The notes under the pieces are model-generated. The model ran no database searches. It was given only the letters and a program-made list of their open reading frames with translations, and was not told where the DNA came from. This document shows, in pieces, positions 16,881 to 26,092 of a stretch of 64,000 nucleotides of DNA. Where the stretch lies: positions 806,001-870,000 of the forward strand of contig CAWDDC010000004.1 of assembly GCA_963801045.1 (NCBI GenBank). The letters run 5' to 3'. How positions within the stretch are numbered: the stretch's first letter is position 1; each line of letters opens with the position of its first letter. Position numbers and translations under genes: made by a program. The stretch comes from JACCWP01 sp963801045 (lineage in GTDB: Bacteria > Actinomycetota > Actinomycetes > Propionibacteriales > Nocardioidaceae).

Positions 16881-18240
16881 CGCTGCCGGTGAACGAGGTG
16901 TACTCCTTCTCCAGCGCGTCGAGGAACGCGCCCGGGTCGGTGTCGCCGGCGAGCAGGTCCTGGATCTGGGCAGTGAGCAGGTCGTAGGAGTCGAGCGTGG
17001 CGTAGTCGAGGTAGGGGACGATCAGGCCCTGGTCGTTGGCCGCCGCCCAGGAGTCCAGCACGTCTGACTGGGCCGCACCCGCGTCCGGCGTCGTGGCGTA
17101 GCCGTAGACCGGCAGGCTGCCCGAGTCGCCGATCTGGACCATCGCGTCCGGGCTGGAGATGAAGTCGATGTACGCCGCCGCCGCATCGGCGTGCTCGCTC
17201 GACTCGGTGATGGCGAACGGCACCCCGGGACCGCCGGTGACGGCGCTCTCGCCGGACTCGCCGGTCGGCGGAAGCATGAAGCCGAGGTCGTCGCCCATCG
17301 CCTCGGGCAGGTCCTCGGCCAGCAGCCAGGTGCCGGCGATCAGGAACACGCCGTTGCCCTTCGCGAAGTCCTGCCACGCCGGGTCATAGTCGACGCCGTT
17401 GAAGTCCTTGGTGAAGTAGCCCTTGTCGGCCCACGACTGGATGGTCTCCGCGGCCTGCTGGTTCTCCGGCGACGTCCACGACGCGCCCTCGATCCCGAAG
17501 GCGAGGTCACGGATCTGGTCGGCGGGCACGAACTGGTTCTGCACGAAGCCGAAGTCGTGGATGCCCGGCCAGCCCTCCTTGTTGCCCAGCTGGATGGGGA
17601 TCTCGCCGGCGTCGGCGGCCTTCTGCAGCGCGTCCTCGAGATCGGCGGCCGTCGCCGGGACGGCCGCGCCGATCTCGTCGAGCTTGGACTTCGAGTACCA
17701 GAGGCCCACCAGCTCACCGGTGAGCGGGACGCCGTAGAGGTTGCCCTCGCCGAAGACGTTGCCGTCGTCGCCGTACGAGCTCATCGCGGCGATCTCGGGT
17801 GCCAGCCGCTTGTCCCAGTCGTAGGCCTCGGCGTAGCCGTCGAGCGAGACCAGCCGCCCCGCTTGGACGAACGCCCCCATCGTCGAGCGGCCGTTGTTGG
17901 CCTGCACGACGTCGGGGGCGTCGTTGCTGTTGATCGCCAGCCGCAGCGTCTTGTTCAGGTCCTCGAGCTCACGCGACACCCGCTCGATGGTGACGTTGGG
18001 GTACTGGTCCATGAACGACTGGTTGAGCGACTCCAGGGTCGCGTTCATCCCGCCGCGCACCTCCTGGTCCCAGACCGTGAGGGTGAGGTCGCCCATCCCG
18101 CTCACGTCGGTGTCGACGTCCTCGGCGCTGGTCTCCTCGCCGCCTCCGCTGTCCTCACCGGGGGCACAGCCGGCCGCGGTCAGGGCCAGGGCGCAGGCGG
18201 CGACGGCGATCCAGCGGAAGCGGCGCAGCGGTGTGCTCAT
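16873..18240 (-). CDS. Sugar ABC transporter substrate-binding lipoprotein
   Basis: 455 residues. The lipobox LTAAGC (cysteine near residue 24) is followed by a Gly/Glu/Asp-rich linker and a family 1 solute-binding fold, with LTLTVWDQEVRGG at the N-lobe and NLYGVPLTGELVGLWYSKSKLDE in the ligand region. It should deliver an oligosaccharide to the two downstream permeases. ATG 18240 overlaps the stop of the kinase gene (ATGA). Confidence 0.93.
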   Translation of the reverse strand: MSTPLRRFRWIAVAACALALTAAGCAPGEDSGGGEETSAEDVDTDVSGMGDLTLTVWDQEVRGGMNATLESLNQSFMDQYPNVTIERVSRELEDLNKTLRLAINSNDAPDVVQANNGRSTMGAFVQAGRLVSLDGYAEAYDWDKRLAPEIAAMSSYGDDGNVFGEGNLYGVPLTGELVGLWYSKSKLDEIGAAVPATAADLEDALQKAADAGEIPIQLGNKEGWPGIHDFGFVQNQFVPADQIRDLAFGIEGASWTSPENQQAAETIQSWADKGYFTKDFNGVDYDPAWQDFAKGNGVFLIAGTWLLAEDLPEAMGDDLGFMLPPTGESGESAVTGGPGVPFAITESSEHADAAAAYIDFISSPDAMVQIGDSGSLPVYGYATTPDAGAAQSDVLDSWAAANDQGLIVPYLDYATLDSYDLLTAQIQDLLAGDTDPGAFLDALEKEYTSFTGSGG

Positions 18241-19397
18241 GGGGTGGACTCCTCTCCCAAGGACGGTTCCGTGGTGGCGTCGGCCGGGTCCGGGGTGGAC
18301 GTGCGGTCGGGGTTGAGCTCGGCGGTCGTCGTGAGCGGCAGCCGCAGCCCGATCGTCGCCGATGCGCGGGAGACCCGGCGCGGCGGGCCCGGCGGGATCA
18401 CCTCGTCCAGGAACGAGTAGTCGGCAGACCGCCGCGACGTCCCGCGCGTCTGGCGCCACCAGGCGTGCACCTCGCCCCACCCGGGCGCCGCCAGCGCCCC
18501 GCCGAAGTCGCGTACCGACAGGGCGGCACAGAGGTTGGCGAAGCGGAGCCGCTGCTGCAGCGGCCAGTCCCGCAGCGTGCCCAGCACCAGACCCGCAAGG
18601 AAGACGTCGCCGGCACCGGTGGGATCGAGGGCCTCGACCGGCACGGCCGGCGCCCAGGCGGTCTCGCCGCTGATCGCGTCGGCGGCGAGCGAGCCCCCGC
18701 TCCCCAGTGTCACCACGGCGAGCGGCACCCAGTCGCGCAGGGAGTCGAGGGCGGCGCCCGGGCTGTCGGTGCGGGTGTAGGCCATCGCCTCGGCGGCGTT
18801 GGGCACGAACGCGTGGCAGCCCTCGAGGCCCCGGCGCAGCGCGCCGGCGTCCCAGATCTCGGTGGCGTCCCAGCCGACGTCGGTGAAGACCATCGCCCCG
18901 GCGGCAGCCGCCTCGGTCACCCACGTCGGCTGCACCATCCCGTGCCGGTCGCGGGTGTCGCCGCCGAGCTCGGTGAAGCACACCCGGCTCGGCGGGGGCT
19001 TCCCGATCATCGCGTCCGGCGACGTGGGGGCGGGGTGTCCGTGGGTGACCATCGCGCGGTCGTCGTCGAAGCACATCGACACCGTCACCGGCGAGTGCCA
19101 ACCCTCGTACCGGCAGGACGGCGACAGGTCGATGCCCTCGCCGTCCTCCAGCACGGTCCAGCAGAACTCGCCGTAGACGTCGCCGCCGAAACCGGCGGCC
19201 AGCGAGGTCTGCAGGCCCAGCCGGCTGCAGGCGACCGCGAGGTTGGCCACGCCGCCGGGGCTGGAGCCCATCCCCTCGGTCCAGACCTCGTGCCCGCTGC
19301 TGGGCAGGTCGCCCATGCCGGTGAAGACGATGTCCAGGAAGACGGTGCCGGCGAGGAAGACGTCGAGCGGCTCGTCACTCGTGCTGGCGTCGCTCAC
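18237..19397 (-). CDS. PfkB family carbohydrate kinase
   Basis: 386 residues. The PfkB pattern is complete: N-terminal substrate loop GMGSSPGGVANLAVACSRLG, and the anion-hole/catalytic signature DPTGAGDVFLAG. An Asp/Pro-rich tail of about 60 residues extends beyond the fold and has no known role. It begins at GTG 19397, overlapping the end of the DUF418 gene by 23 bp. It presumably phosphorylates the sugar or nucleoside released from what the downstream ABC system imports; the exact substrate cannot be deduced. Confidence 0.9.
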   Translation of the reverse strand: MSDASTSDEPLDVFLAGTVFLDIVFTGMGDLPSSGHEVWTEGMGSSPGGVANLAVACSRLGLQTSLAAGFGGDVYGEFCWTVLEDGEGIDLSPSCRYEGWHSPVTVSMCFDDDRAMVTHGHPAPTSPDAMIGKPPPSRVCFTELGGDTRDRHGMVQPTWVTEAAAAGAMVFTDVGWDATEIWDAGALRRGLEGCHAFVPNAAEAMAYTRTDSPGAALDSLRDWVPLAVVTLGSGGSLAADAISGETAWAPAVPVEALDPTGAGDVFLAGLVLGTLRDWPLQQRLRFANLCAALSVRDFGGALAAPGWGEVHAWWRQTRGTSRRSADYSFLDEVIPPGPPRRVSRASATIGLRLPLTTTAELNPDRTSTPDPADATTEPSLGEESTP

Positions 19398-20643
19398 GCG
19401 GGCAGTCTGCGCCCTTTCGTCGGCTCCGTGCAAAGGGGCGGCGCCCGTAGGTCAGGCGGCGCAGGACGAGCTCGGCCGGCCCGCGGTAGCCGCGCCGGTC
19501 CATCGCCCAGGCTCCCGCCAGCGAGATCACCCATACGCCGCAGGCCGCCGCACCCGCCACGAACGCCGTGCTGCCGTGGTCGCCGAGCGCCAGCATCCAG
19601 GGGGCGAACAGCAGGGTCCACGCGACCGACTGGAACAGGTACCCCGACAGCGACCGCTGACCGAGCGCCGTCACGGCGGTCAGCGCGGGCCGCGCCGATC
19701 CGTCCGGCCGGTGGCGGGTCAGTCGCAGCGCCAGGAGTGCGAACAGCGCGACGTAGCCGGGTCCTCCGTACTCACCGCTGACGGCGTGCAGCAGGGCCAT
19801 CGCATCCACCGTGGACGCGTCGACGTGGATCAGGCCGGCGCCGACGAGCGCGTACGGCAGTCCACCGACGACGGTGATCGTCAGGCCTGCGATGGCGACC
19901 CGGCGTAGCAGCACCCGGTGCTGCGCGGGGTCCTCGAGCAGGCGCCGGCGCGCAGCCCAGATGCCCAGCCACACGATGACGATCATCGGCACCACGGTGG
20001 CGGTGTGCACCGGCCACTCCGCGAGCCGGTCGGCCATCGCGCCGGCGAACGACGACGCCTCGAGCGACGGGTTGGGGGAGTTGGTCAGCAGCGCCTCGCC
20101 GGACCCGCCGGCCACCCGGGCGACGACCATCGCGGCCAGCGCCAGCACGTAGCCGAGCTGGATCGCCCACAGCCACAGCACCAGCCGGTGGAACCGGTCG
20201 CCCCGGCGGATCAGCAGCACGGTGGCGAGGACGCCGATGATCCCGTACGCGCCCAGGAAGTCGCCGAAGTAGAACAACGTGGCGTGCACCAGGCCGAACA
20301 CCAGCAGCCAGCCGTTGCGGCGCAGCAGCACCCGGCGCGGGTCGCCGCCGGCCGCGACCTGGCGGCGCGCGATCTGCACGAGTCCGTAGCCGAACATCAC
20401 CGCGAACACGGGGTAGGCGCGGCTGTCGACCAGGGTGAGCATCAGCAGGTTCCACACCCGCTCGAGCCCGTGCGGTGTCGGGTCGATCCCGGGCTGCCCG
20501 GCGACCGCGAAGTTGGCCGCGTTGGCCAGCGCGATGAACAGCAGCATCGCCCCACGGGCGAGGTCGGGCGCCAGGGCGCGTTCGGTGCGTCGAAGCGGGC
20601 CACGCGCCGGCGACATCGGGTGCTTCGTGTCGGTCTCAGCCAT
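19375..20643 (-). CDS. DUF418 family membrane protein
   Basis: 422 residues with about ten hydrophobic helices. The family features are visible: PDLARGAMLLFIALANAANF in the first helix, FAVMFGYGL in the next loop, and in the C-terminal DUF418 domain RSLSGYLFQSVAWTLLF. ATG 20643 is chosen over GTG 20649 because the only Shine-Dalgarno-like GAGG lies 9 bases from the former and too close to the latter. Related proteins are proposed acyltransferase-like membrane proteins, but the function is not established. It heads the sugar operon and is divergent from the GH4 gene. Confidence 0.85.
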   Translation of the reverse strand: MAETDTKHPMSPARGPLRRTERALAPDLARGAMLLFIALANAANFAVAGQPGIDPTPHGLERVWNLLMLTLVDSRAYPVFAVMFGYGLVQIARRQVAAGGDPRRVLLRRNGWLLVFGLVHATLFYFGDFLGAYGIIGVLATVLLIRRGDRFHRLVLWLWAIQLGYVLALAAMVVARVAGGSGEALLTNSPNPSLEASSFAGAMADRLAEWPVHTATVVPMIVIVWLGIWAARRRLLEDPAQHRVLLRRVAIAGLTITVVGGLPYALVGAGLIHVDASTVDAMALLHAVSGEYGGPGYVALFALLALRLTRHRPDGSARPALTAVTALGQRSLSGYLFQSVAWTLLFAPWMLALGDHGSTAFVAGAAACGVWVISLAGAWAMDRRGYRGPAELVLRRLTYGRRPFARSRRKGADCPRERRQHE

Positions 20644-20755
20644 GGGCACCAGCCTCGGGACCGCGGGTCGTCCGATCGATGGCGCTGTGCCCCTTTCCGG
20701 TGGTGGTGCTGGACCCCCTGCTCCCCGGTGGCCGAGCGGTGGCAGAGTCGGCCGG

Positions 20756-22141
20756 GTGCGGCTGGCGATCGTGGGTGGCGGCGGGTTCCGGGTACCGCTG
20801 GTCTACCGGGCGCTGCTGGCCGACGCGTCCGACCGCCGCGTCACCGAGGTGGCGCTGCACGACACCGACCCGGGTCGGCTGCGGGCGGTCGGGCGGGTGC
20901 TCGACGCGCTGGCCGACGGAGCCGCCCACCCGCCTCGGGTCAGCGTCGGCACCGACCTGGGCGAGGCGGTTCGCGGCGCGGACTTCGTGTTCTCCGCGAT
21001 CCGGGTCGGCGGCCTCGAGGGCCGGGTTCGCGACGAGCGGGCGGCGCTGGCGCAGGGGGTGCTCGGGCAGGAGACGACCGGTGCCGGCGGGGTGACGTAC
21101 GGGCTGCGCACCGTGCCGGTCGCCGTGCGGCTGGCCGAGACCGTCCGTGCGGTCGCCCCCGAGGCCTGGATGATCAACTTCACCAACCCGGCCGGCATGG
21201 TCACGCAGGCGATGGCCGCTGCCGAGGGCGGCGGGCTGGGGGACCGCGTGATCGGCATCTGCGACTCGCCGGTCGGGCTCGCGAAACGGGTCGCGCACGC
21301 CCTGGGCATCGACCCCGCGTCGGCCCGGTTCGACTACGCGGGGCTCAACCACCTGGGCTGGCTGCGCCGGGTCGACGTCGACGGCGCGGACCTGCTGCCA
21401 CGGCTGCTCGGCGACGAGGGTGCGCTGACGTCGTTCGAGGAGGGCCGGCTGTTCGGCGCCCACTGGCTGCAGGCGTTGGGCTCGGTGCCCAACGAGTACC
21501 TCTGGTACTGGTACTACACCGCCGAGGCGGTGCGCGCCGCCTCCGGTGCCGACGTGACCCGGGGGGAGTACCTGGCCGCGCAGCAGGCGCGCTTCTACGC
21601 CGAGGCCGCGACCGCAGCGCCGGCGGACGCATTGGCGGCCTGGGAGCGGACGCGGCACGAGCGCGAGGCGTCGTACATGGCCGACAGCCGTGCGGCGGCC
21701 GGTGCCGGTGAGCGTGAGGCCGCCGATCTCGACGGCGGTGGCTACGACCGGATGGCGCTCGCGCTGATGCACGCGATCGCCCACGACGAACCCACGACGA
21801 TGGTGCTCAACGTGCGCAACCGCGGCACCCTGCCGGGGCTCGACGACGACGCCGTGGTCGAGGTGCCCTGCCGGGTCGACGCCGCCGGCCCACGCCCGCT
21901 GCCCGCAGCACCCCTCGACGGCCACCAGCTCGGCCTGGTGCAGTCGGTCAAGGCGGTCGAGGTCACCACCATCGAGGCCGCCCTCACCGGTTCGTACCCG
22001 CTCGCGCTGCGGGCCCTCGCCACCCACCCGCTGGTCGACTCCGTGACCCACGCCCGCGCCATCCTCGACACCCAGCTCGCCGAGGTGCCGGCGCTCCGCG
22101 CCGTGCTGGTTTCGCAAGGGCACGTGCGAAACCCGCACTGA
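20756..22141 (+). CDS. Family 4 glycoside hydrolase (6-phospho-beta-glucosidase type)
   Basis: 461 residues. GH4 enzymes use NAD+ and a divalent metal to cleave phosphorylated or unphosphorylated glycosides by oxidation-elimination. Seen here: N-terminal Rossmann motif LAIVGGGGFRVP, FSAIRVGGLEGR, the INFTNPAGMVTQA loop, the metal cysteine block GICDSP and the NHLGW histidine. Start GTG 20756 gives the canonical N-terminus, although its ribosome site is weak. Divergent from the kinase/ABC operon by 112 bp, it probably acts on the imported sugar. The last codons lie inside a palindrome (see 22103-22138). Confidence 0.9.
   Translation: MRLAIVGGGGFRVPLVYRALLADASDRRVTEVALHDTDPGRLRAVGRVLDALADGAAHPPRVSVGTDLGEAVRGADFVFSAIRVGGLEGRVRDERAALAQGVLGQETTGAGGVTYGLRTVPVAVRLAETVRAVAPEAWMINFTNPAGMVTQAMAAAEGGGLGDRVIGICDSPVGLAKRVAHALGIDPASARFDYAGLNHLGWLRRVDVDGADLLPRLLGDEGALTSFEEGRLFGAHWLQALGSVPNEYLWYWYYTAEAVRAASGADVTRGEYLAAQQARFYAEAATAAPADALAAWERTRHEREASYMADSRAAAGAGEREAADLDGGGYDRMALALMHAIAHDEPTTMVLNVRNRGTLPGLDDDAVVEVPCRVDAAGPRPLPAAPLDGHQLGLVQSVKAVEVTTIEAALTGSYPLALRALATHPLVDSVTHARAILDTQLAEVPALRAVLVSQGHVRNPH
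22103..22138. repeat. Palindromic repeat, TTTC(C/G)CAAGG family, copy 2, inside the GH4 3' end
   Basis: GGTTTCGCA (22108-22116) pairs with TGCGAAACC (22125-22133); allowing one mismatch the arms extend to 14 bases. The element encodes the last residues of the GH4 protein (VSQGHVRNP) and ends one base before the stop codon. It has the same left arm and loop start (TTTCGCAAGGGC) as copy 1 and copy 3. Confidence 0.75.
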
Positions 22142-22306
22142 CGGGGCGTTATTGCGCGGGGTAGGTGCTGTCTTCGCGGGCGAAGCGGGGAGCAGAGGGG
22201 CTGGGCAGCCGCCGCCCGGTGATGCACAATCCGGTACGACCCCGGCGAACCGCCCCCGAGACCCCGGGCCCGGCCGCCCTCGCCACCGCCGTCCGGAGGA
22301 CCACCC

Positions 22307-24214
22307 GTGCCCGACGCCCCACCGCCCGTTGCCCCGCTGCCCCTGCCCGACCCACCCGCGCCCACCCGGCGCACCGTGCTGCGCGGCGCCGCGGCCGCCG
22401 GCGCACTGGCCGCCTCCGGTTACGCGACCGACGCCGCCGCCGCCACCGGCCGGCGCGACGGTCATCGTGGCGGCTACCGGCTCACCGTGCTGGGCACGAC
22501 CGACCTGCACGGCAACGTCCTCAACTGGGACTACTTCAAGAACGCCGAGTACGACGACAGCGCGCACAACGACATCGGCCTGGCCAAGGTCTCCACCCTG
22601 GTGTCGGCGATGCGGGGCGAACGCGGGCCGCGCAGCACCCTGCTGATCGACGCGGGCGACACCATCCAGGGCACGCCGCTCGCCTACTACTACGCGCGGA
22701 TCGACCCGATCACCTCCGGCGCGAAGCACCCGATGGCCACCGCCATGAACACCATCGGCTACGACGCGGCGGCGCTGGGCAACCACGAGTTCAACTACGG
22801 CATCCCGCTGCTGCGCGCGTTCGACGAGCAGCTCGACTTCCCGTTGTTGGGCGCGAACGCGATCGACTCCGCCAGCGGCCTGCCGGCGTTCCCGCCGTAC
22901 GTGCTCCGACGGGTCGACGTCGGCGGCCCCAAGCCGGTCACGGTCGGCATCCTCGGCCTCACCAACCCCGGCATCGCCATCTGGGACAAGACCAATGTCG
23001 AGGGCCGGATGGAGTTCCCCGGCCTGGTGTCGGAGGCGAAGCGCTGGGTCCCGGTGATGCGCGAGAAGGGTGCCGAGGTCGTCATCGTCGCCGCCCACTC
23101 GGGCGCGACCGTCTCGTCGTCGTACGGCGACGCCCTCCCGCACGTCGAGAACGCGTCCTCGCTGGTCGCCCGGCGGGTGCCCGGCATCGACGCGATCCTG
23201 GTCGGGCACGCGCACGCCGAGATCCCCGAGCGGTTCATCGAGAACAAGGCGACCGGCAAGCCGGTGCTGCTCACCGAGCCGCTGCGGTGGGGCATGCGGC
23301 TGTCGGTCATCGACATCGACCTGCGCCGCCGCGGCGGGCGCTGGGAGGTCATGCGCACGGGCTCGCAGGTGCTCAACGCCAACACCGTCGAGGAGGACGG
23401 CTACATCGCCGCGCTGCTGCACAAGCAGCACCGCCGGGTGGTGCGCTACGTCAACTCACCCATCGGCGAGTCGACGGCCGCGATGTCGGCCGCGACCGCC
23501 CGCTTCGAGGACGTCGCCGCCCTCGACTTCATCAACTACGTGCAGTCGCTGTCGGTCAAGGAGGGCATCGCCGGCACGCCGTACGCGGACCTGCCGGTGC
23601 TGAGCATCGCCGCACCGTTCAACCGCGACGCCGCGATCCCCGAGGGCACCGTGAGCGTGCGTGACGTCGCGGGTCTGTACATCTTCGACAACACCCTGCT
23701 GGGCATCGTCCTCACCGGCGCACAGGTCAAGGACTACCTGGAGAAGTCGGCCGAGTACTACCAGCCGGTGACGTCGACCGGGCCGCACGACCCGGCCGAC
23801 ATCACCAACGCTGTCACGCCGAGCGCGCCGGGCGGCACCCCCGACTACAACTACGACGTGATGGCGGGACTGGACGCGCCGCTCACGTACGAGATCGACC
23901 TGGGCCGTGCGGTGGGCGACCGGATCGTGGGGCTGCAGTACGACGGCGCGGCCGTGCCCGCGGGCCAGCAGTACGTGATCGCGATCAACAACTACCGCCA
24001 GTCCGGCGGCGGATCGTTCCCGCACGTGGTCGGGGCGCCGGTCGCCGACAACCGGCAGCAGGAGATCCGCCAGCTGCTGATCGACTGGGTGGGGGAGCAG
24101 GGCACGGTCGACCCCGCGACGTTCGCGAGCATCGACTGGCTGCTCACCTACCAGGGCGAGCCGCTGGAGGTCACCGGGGCGACGAACCCCGTACCTGCAC
24201 CCCTGCGGCGCTGA
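22307..24214 (+). CDS. Exported bifunctional 5'-nucleotidase/2',3'-cyclic phosphodiesterase
   Basis: 635 residues. The N-terminus has a Tat-like signal (TRRTVLRGAAAAGALAASG). The calcineurin-type metallophosphatase domain shows TTDLHGN, DAGDTIQGTPLAYY, ALGNHEFNYG and GHAHAEIPE, and the C-terminal 5_nucleotid_C domain has INNYRQSGGGSFP. It should hydrolyse nucleotides outside the cell for phosphate and nucleoside uptake. GTG 22307 has GGAGGA eight bases before it. The 3' end overlaps the convergent pncA by 44 bp. Confidence 0.93.
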   Translation: MPDAPPPVAPLPLPDPPAPTRRTVLRGAAAAGALAASGYATDAAAATGRRDGHRGGYRLTVLGTTDLHGNVLNWDYFKNAEYDDSAHNDIGLAKVSTLVSAMRGERGPRSTLLIDAGDTIQGTPLAYYYARIDPITSGAKHPMATAMNTIGYDAAALGNHEFNYGIPLLRAFDEQLDFPLLGANAIDSASGLPAFPPYVLRRVDVGGPKPVTVGILGLTNPGIAIWDKTNVEGRMEFPGLVSEAKRWVPVMREKGAEVVIVAAHSGATVSSSYGDALPHVENASSLVARRVPGIDAILVGHAHAEIPERFIENKATGKPVLLTEPLRWGMRLSVIDIDLRRRGGRWEVMRTGSQVLNANTVEEDGYIAALLHKQHRRVVRYVNSPIGESTAAMSAATARFEDVAALDFINYVQSLSVKEGIAGTPYADLPVLSIAAPFNRDAAIPEGTVSVRDVAGLYIFDNTLLGIVLTGAQVKDYLEKSAEYYQPVTSTGPHDPADITNAVTPSAPGGTPDYNYDVMAGLDAPLTYEIDLGRAVGDRIVGLQYDGAAVPAGQQYVIAINNYRQSGGGSFPHVVGAPVADNRQQEIRQLLIDWVGEQGTVDPATFASIDWLLTYQGEPLEVTGATNPVPAPLRR

Positions 24215-24746
24215 AGGCCTCCAGCGAGGCGTCGAGGCGGTCAGGCGCGACCGCGGCCGTGAGCTCGAGCAGGACGGTCGTGGCGAACCCGGCCGCAGCG
24301 GCGTCGAGGGCCGTCGCGCGCACGCAGTAGTCGGTGGCGAGCCCGCAGATGTCGACCTCGTCGACGCCGCGCTCGCGCAGCCACTCGACGAGCGTCTCGC
24401 CCTCTTCGCCGGCGCCCTCGAAGCCGGAGTAGGCCGCCTCGTACTCGCCCTTGTGGAACACCGCGTCGAACGGCCGGTGCTCCAGGTGCGGGTGGAACTC
24501 CGCCCCGTCGGTGCCGACCACGCAGTGCGGGGGCCAGGTGTCCACGAAGTCGGGCTCCTCGGCGAAGTGGCCGCCAGGATCGATGTGGTGGTCACGCGTG
24601 GCGACGACGACCGGGTAGTCGCTGCGTACGTCGCCGTTGAGCATCTCGGCGATCGCCGCGGCCACCGCCGACCCGCCAACGACAGCGAGGGAACCGCCCT
24701 CGCAGAAGTCGTTCTGCACATCGACGACGAGCAGTGCCTTGGTCAC
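24171..24746 (-). CDS. pncA: Nicotinamidase
   Basis: 191 residues. It deamidates nicotinamide to nicotinate for NAD salvage. The isochorismatase-like fold shows catalytic Asp8 in VVDVQNDFCEGG, the lysine in VFHKGEY, the metal region TRDHHIDPGGHF and the nucleophilic cysteine in LATDYCVRATALDA. GTG 24746 overlaps the stop of pncB by 4 bp, so both salvage steps are coupled. The gene converges on and overlaps the nucleotidase by 44 bp. Confidence 0.96.
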   Translation of the reverse strand: MTKALLVVDVQNDFCEGGSLAVVGGSAVAAAIAEMLNGDVRSDYPVVVATRDHHIDPGGHFAEEPDFVDTWPPHCVVGTDGAEFHPHLEHRPFDAVFHKGEYEAAYSGFEGAGEEGETLVEWLRERGVDEVDICGLATDYCVRATALDAAAAGFATTVLLELTAAVAPDRLDASLEAFSAAGVQVRGSSPR

Positions 24747-26038
24747 GCTCCTGCCTCCTGGTACTCGGTGGGGATGGCGGGCTCCCCGCGGGAGAGGTGC
24801 CGCGCCGACATGGGCAGCTCCGCCCGGCTGCGCAGGTGGCGGGCGCGGGAGTCGTCCAGCGGCTCGCGCCACACCCGCGTACCGGCGCGCAGCATCTGCA
24901 CCTGCAGCGGCCGGCCGCCGTGGGTCGGGCCGCCGAGCGAGATCAGCTCCGTCTGTGCGGTGCCGAGGGCGCCGACCCGGCGGCTGGCCCACTTGCGGCC
25001 GCCGCGGGTCTGCTTCTCCGGGCTGTTCTTGGCGACAGGTACCAACGGGCCGTCGGGGTCGTCGCCGGTGCGGGCGACCAGCTTGTAGACGAAGCCCATG
25101 GTCGGCTGGCCGGAGCCGGTCACCAGCGCGGTGCCGACCCCGTAGCCGTCGACCGGGGCGGCGGCCAGCGCCGCGATGCCGTGCTCGTCGAGGTCGCCGG
25201 TGACGACGATCCGGGTGTCCTTCGCGCCGAGCACGTCCAGCTCGTCGCGTACCTGCTCGGCGAGGTCGGCCAGGTCGCCGGAGTCGATCCGCACCGCGCC
25301 GAGCTTGGGTCCGGCCACGGAGACCGCGGTGCGTACGGCCTCGCTGACGTCGTAGGTGTCGACCAGCAGCGTGGTCTCCTCGCCGAGCGCCGCGACCTGC
25401 GCGGTGAACGCGTCCCGCTCGGTGTCGTGCAGCAGGGTGAAGGCGTGTGCGCTGGTGCCGCGGGTGGGCACCCCCCAGCGCTCGCCGGCGCGCAGGTTGG
25501 AGGTGCCGGCGAAGCCGGCGAGGTACGCCGCCCGCGCGCACGCGACAGCCGCCTCCTCGTGGGTGCGGCGCGAGCCCATCTCGAGGATCGGGCGCTCACC
25601 CGCGGCCCAGCTGATCCGCGACGCCGCAGCCGCTATCGCCGAGTCGTGGTTGAAGATGCTCAGCGCCAGCGTCTCGAGCAGGACCGCCTCGCCGAACGAC
25701 GCGTCGACGGTCAGCACCGGCGAGCCGGGGAAGTACGTCTCGCCCTCGGGGTAGCCCCACACGTCGCCGGAGAACTCGAACCCGGCCAGCCACTGCAGGG
25801 TCTCCTCGTCGACGGTGCTGGTCTGCCGCAGCCAGGCGAGCTCGTCCGGTCGGAAGCGGAAGTCGGCCAGTGCGTCCAGGAACCGGCCGGTGCCGGCCAC
25901 CACGCCGTAGCGCCGCCCGCCGGGCAGCGACCGCGCGAACAGCTCGAAGACCACCCGGCGGTCCGCGGTGCCGGAGCGCAGCGCGGCCTGCAACATGGTG
26001 AGCTCGTAGTGGTCGGTGAGCAGCGACGTCGACGTCAC
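24743..26038 (-). CDS. pncB: Nicotinate phosphoribosyltransferase
   Basis: 431 residues. It joins nicotinate and PRPP to nicotinate mononucleotide. Typical pieces are LLTDHYELTMLQAALRSG at the N-terminus, EMGSRRTHEEAA, TSNLRAGERWGVPTRGTSAHAF with the active-site histidine, and VRIDSGDL. It feeds on the product of pncA, whose start overlaps its stop. GTG start at 26038. In Mycobacterium tuberculosis pncB1 is likewise the neighbour of clpS, matching the context here apart from the intervening oxidoreductase. Confidence 0.96.
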   Translation of the reverse strand: MTSTSLLTDHYELTMLQAALRSGTADRRVVFELFARSLPGGRRYGVVAGTGRFLDALADFRFRPDELAWLRQTSTVDEETLQWLAGFEFSGDVWGYPEGETYFPGSPVLTVDASFGEAVLLETLALSIFNHDSAIAAAASRISWAAGERPILEMGSRRTHEEAAVACARAAYLAGFAGTSNLRAGERWGVPTRGTSAHAFTLLHDTERDAFTAQVAALGEETTLLVDTYDVSEAVRTAVSVAGPKLGAVRIDSGDLADLAEQVRDELDVLGAKDTRIVVTGDLDEHGIAALAAAPVDGYGVGTALVTGSGQPTMGFVYKLVARTGDDPDGPLVPVAKNSPEKQTRGGRKWASRRVGALGTAQTELISLGGPTHGGRPLQVQMLRAGTRVWREPLDDSRARHLRSRAELPMSARHLSRGEPAIPTEYQEAGA

Positions 26039-26092
26039 CTGGACAGCGTAGGGACGTACGCGACCCGGCCGGTCGTGGGGCCGACGGGCGGG

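Noticed and set aside
22172..22185. CTTCGC/GCGAAG hairpin before the nucleotidase gene
   Set aside because: Six-bp stem with a 2-base loop; common by chance in this base composition, and not related to the other palindromes.
20636..23431. Minus-strand open frame of about 930 codons
   Set aside because: It lies antisense to the GH4 and nucleotidase genes, both of which have clear motifs; the peptide is rich in His/Arg/Val as expected from an antisense GC-rich frame.
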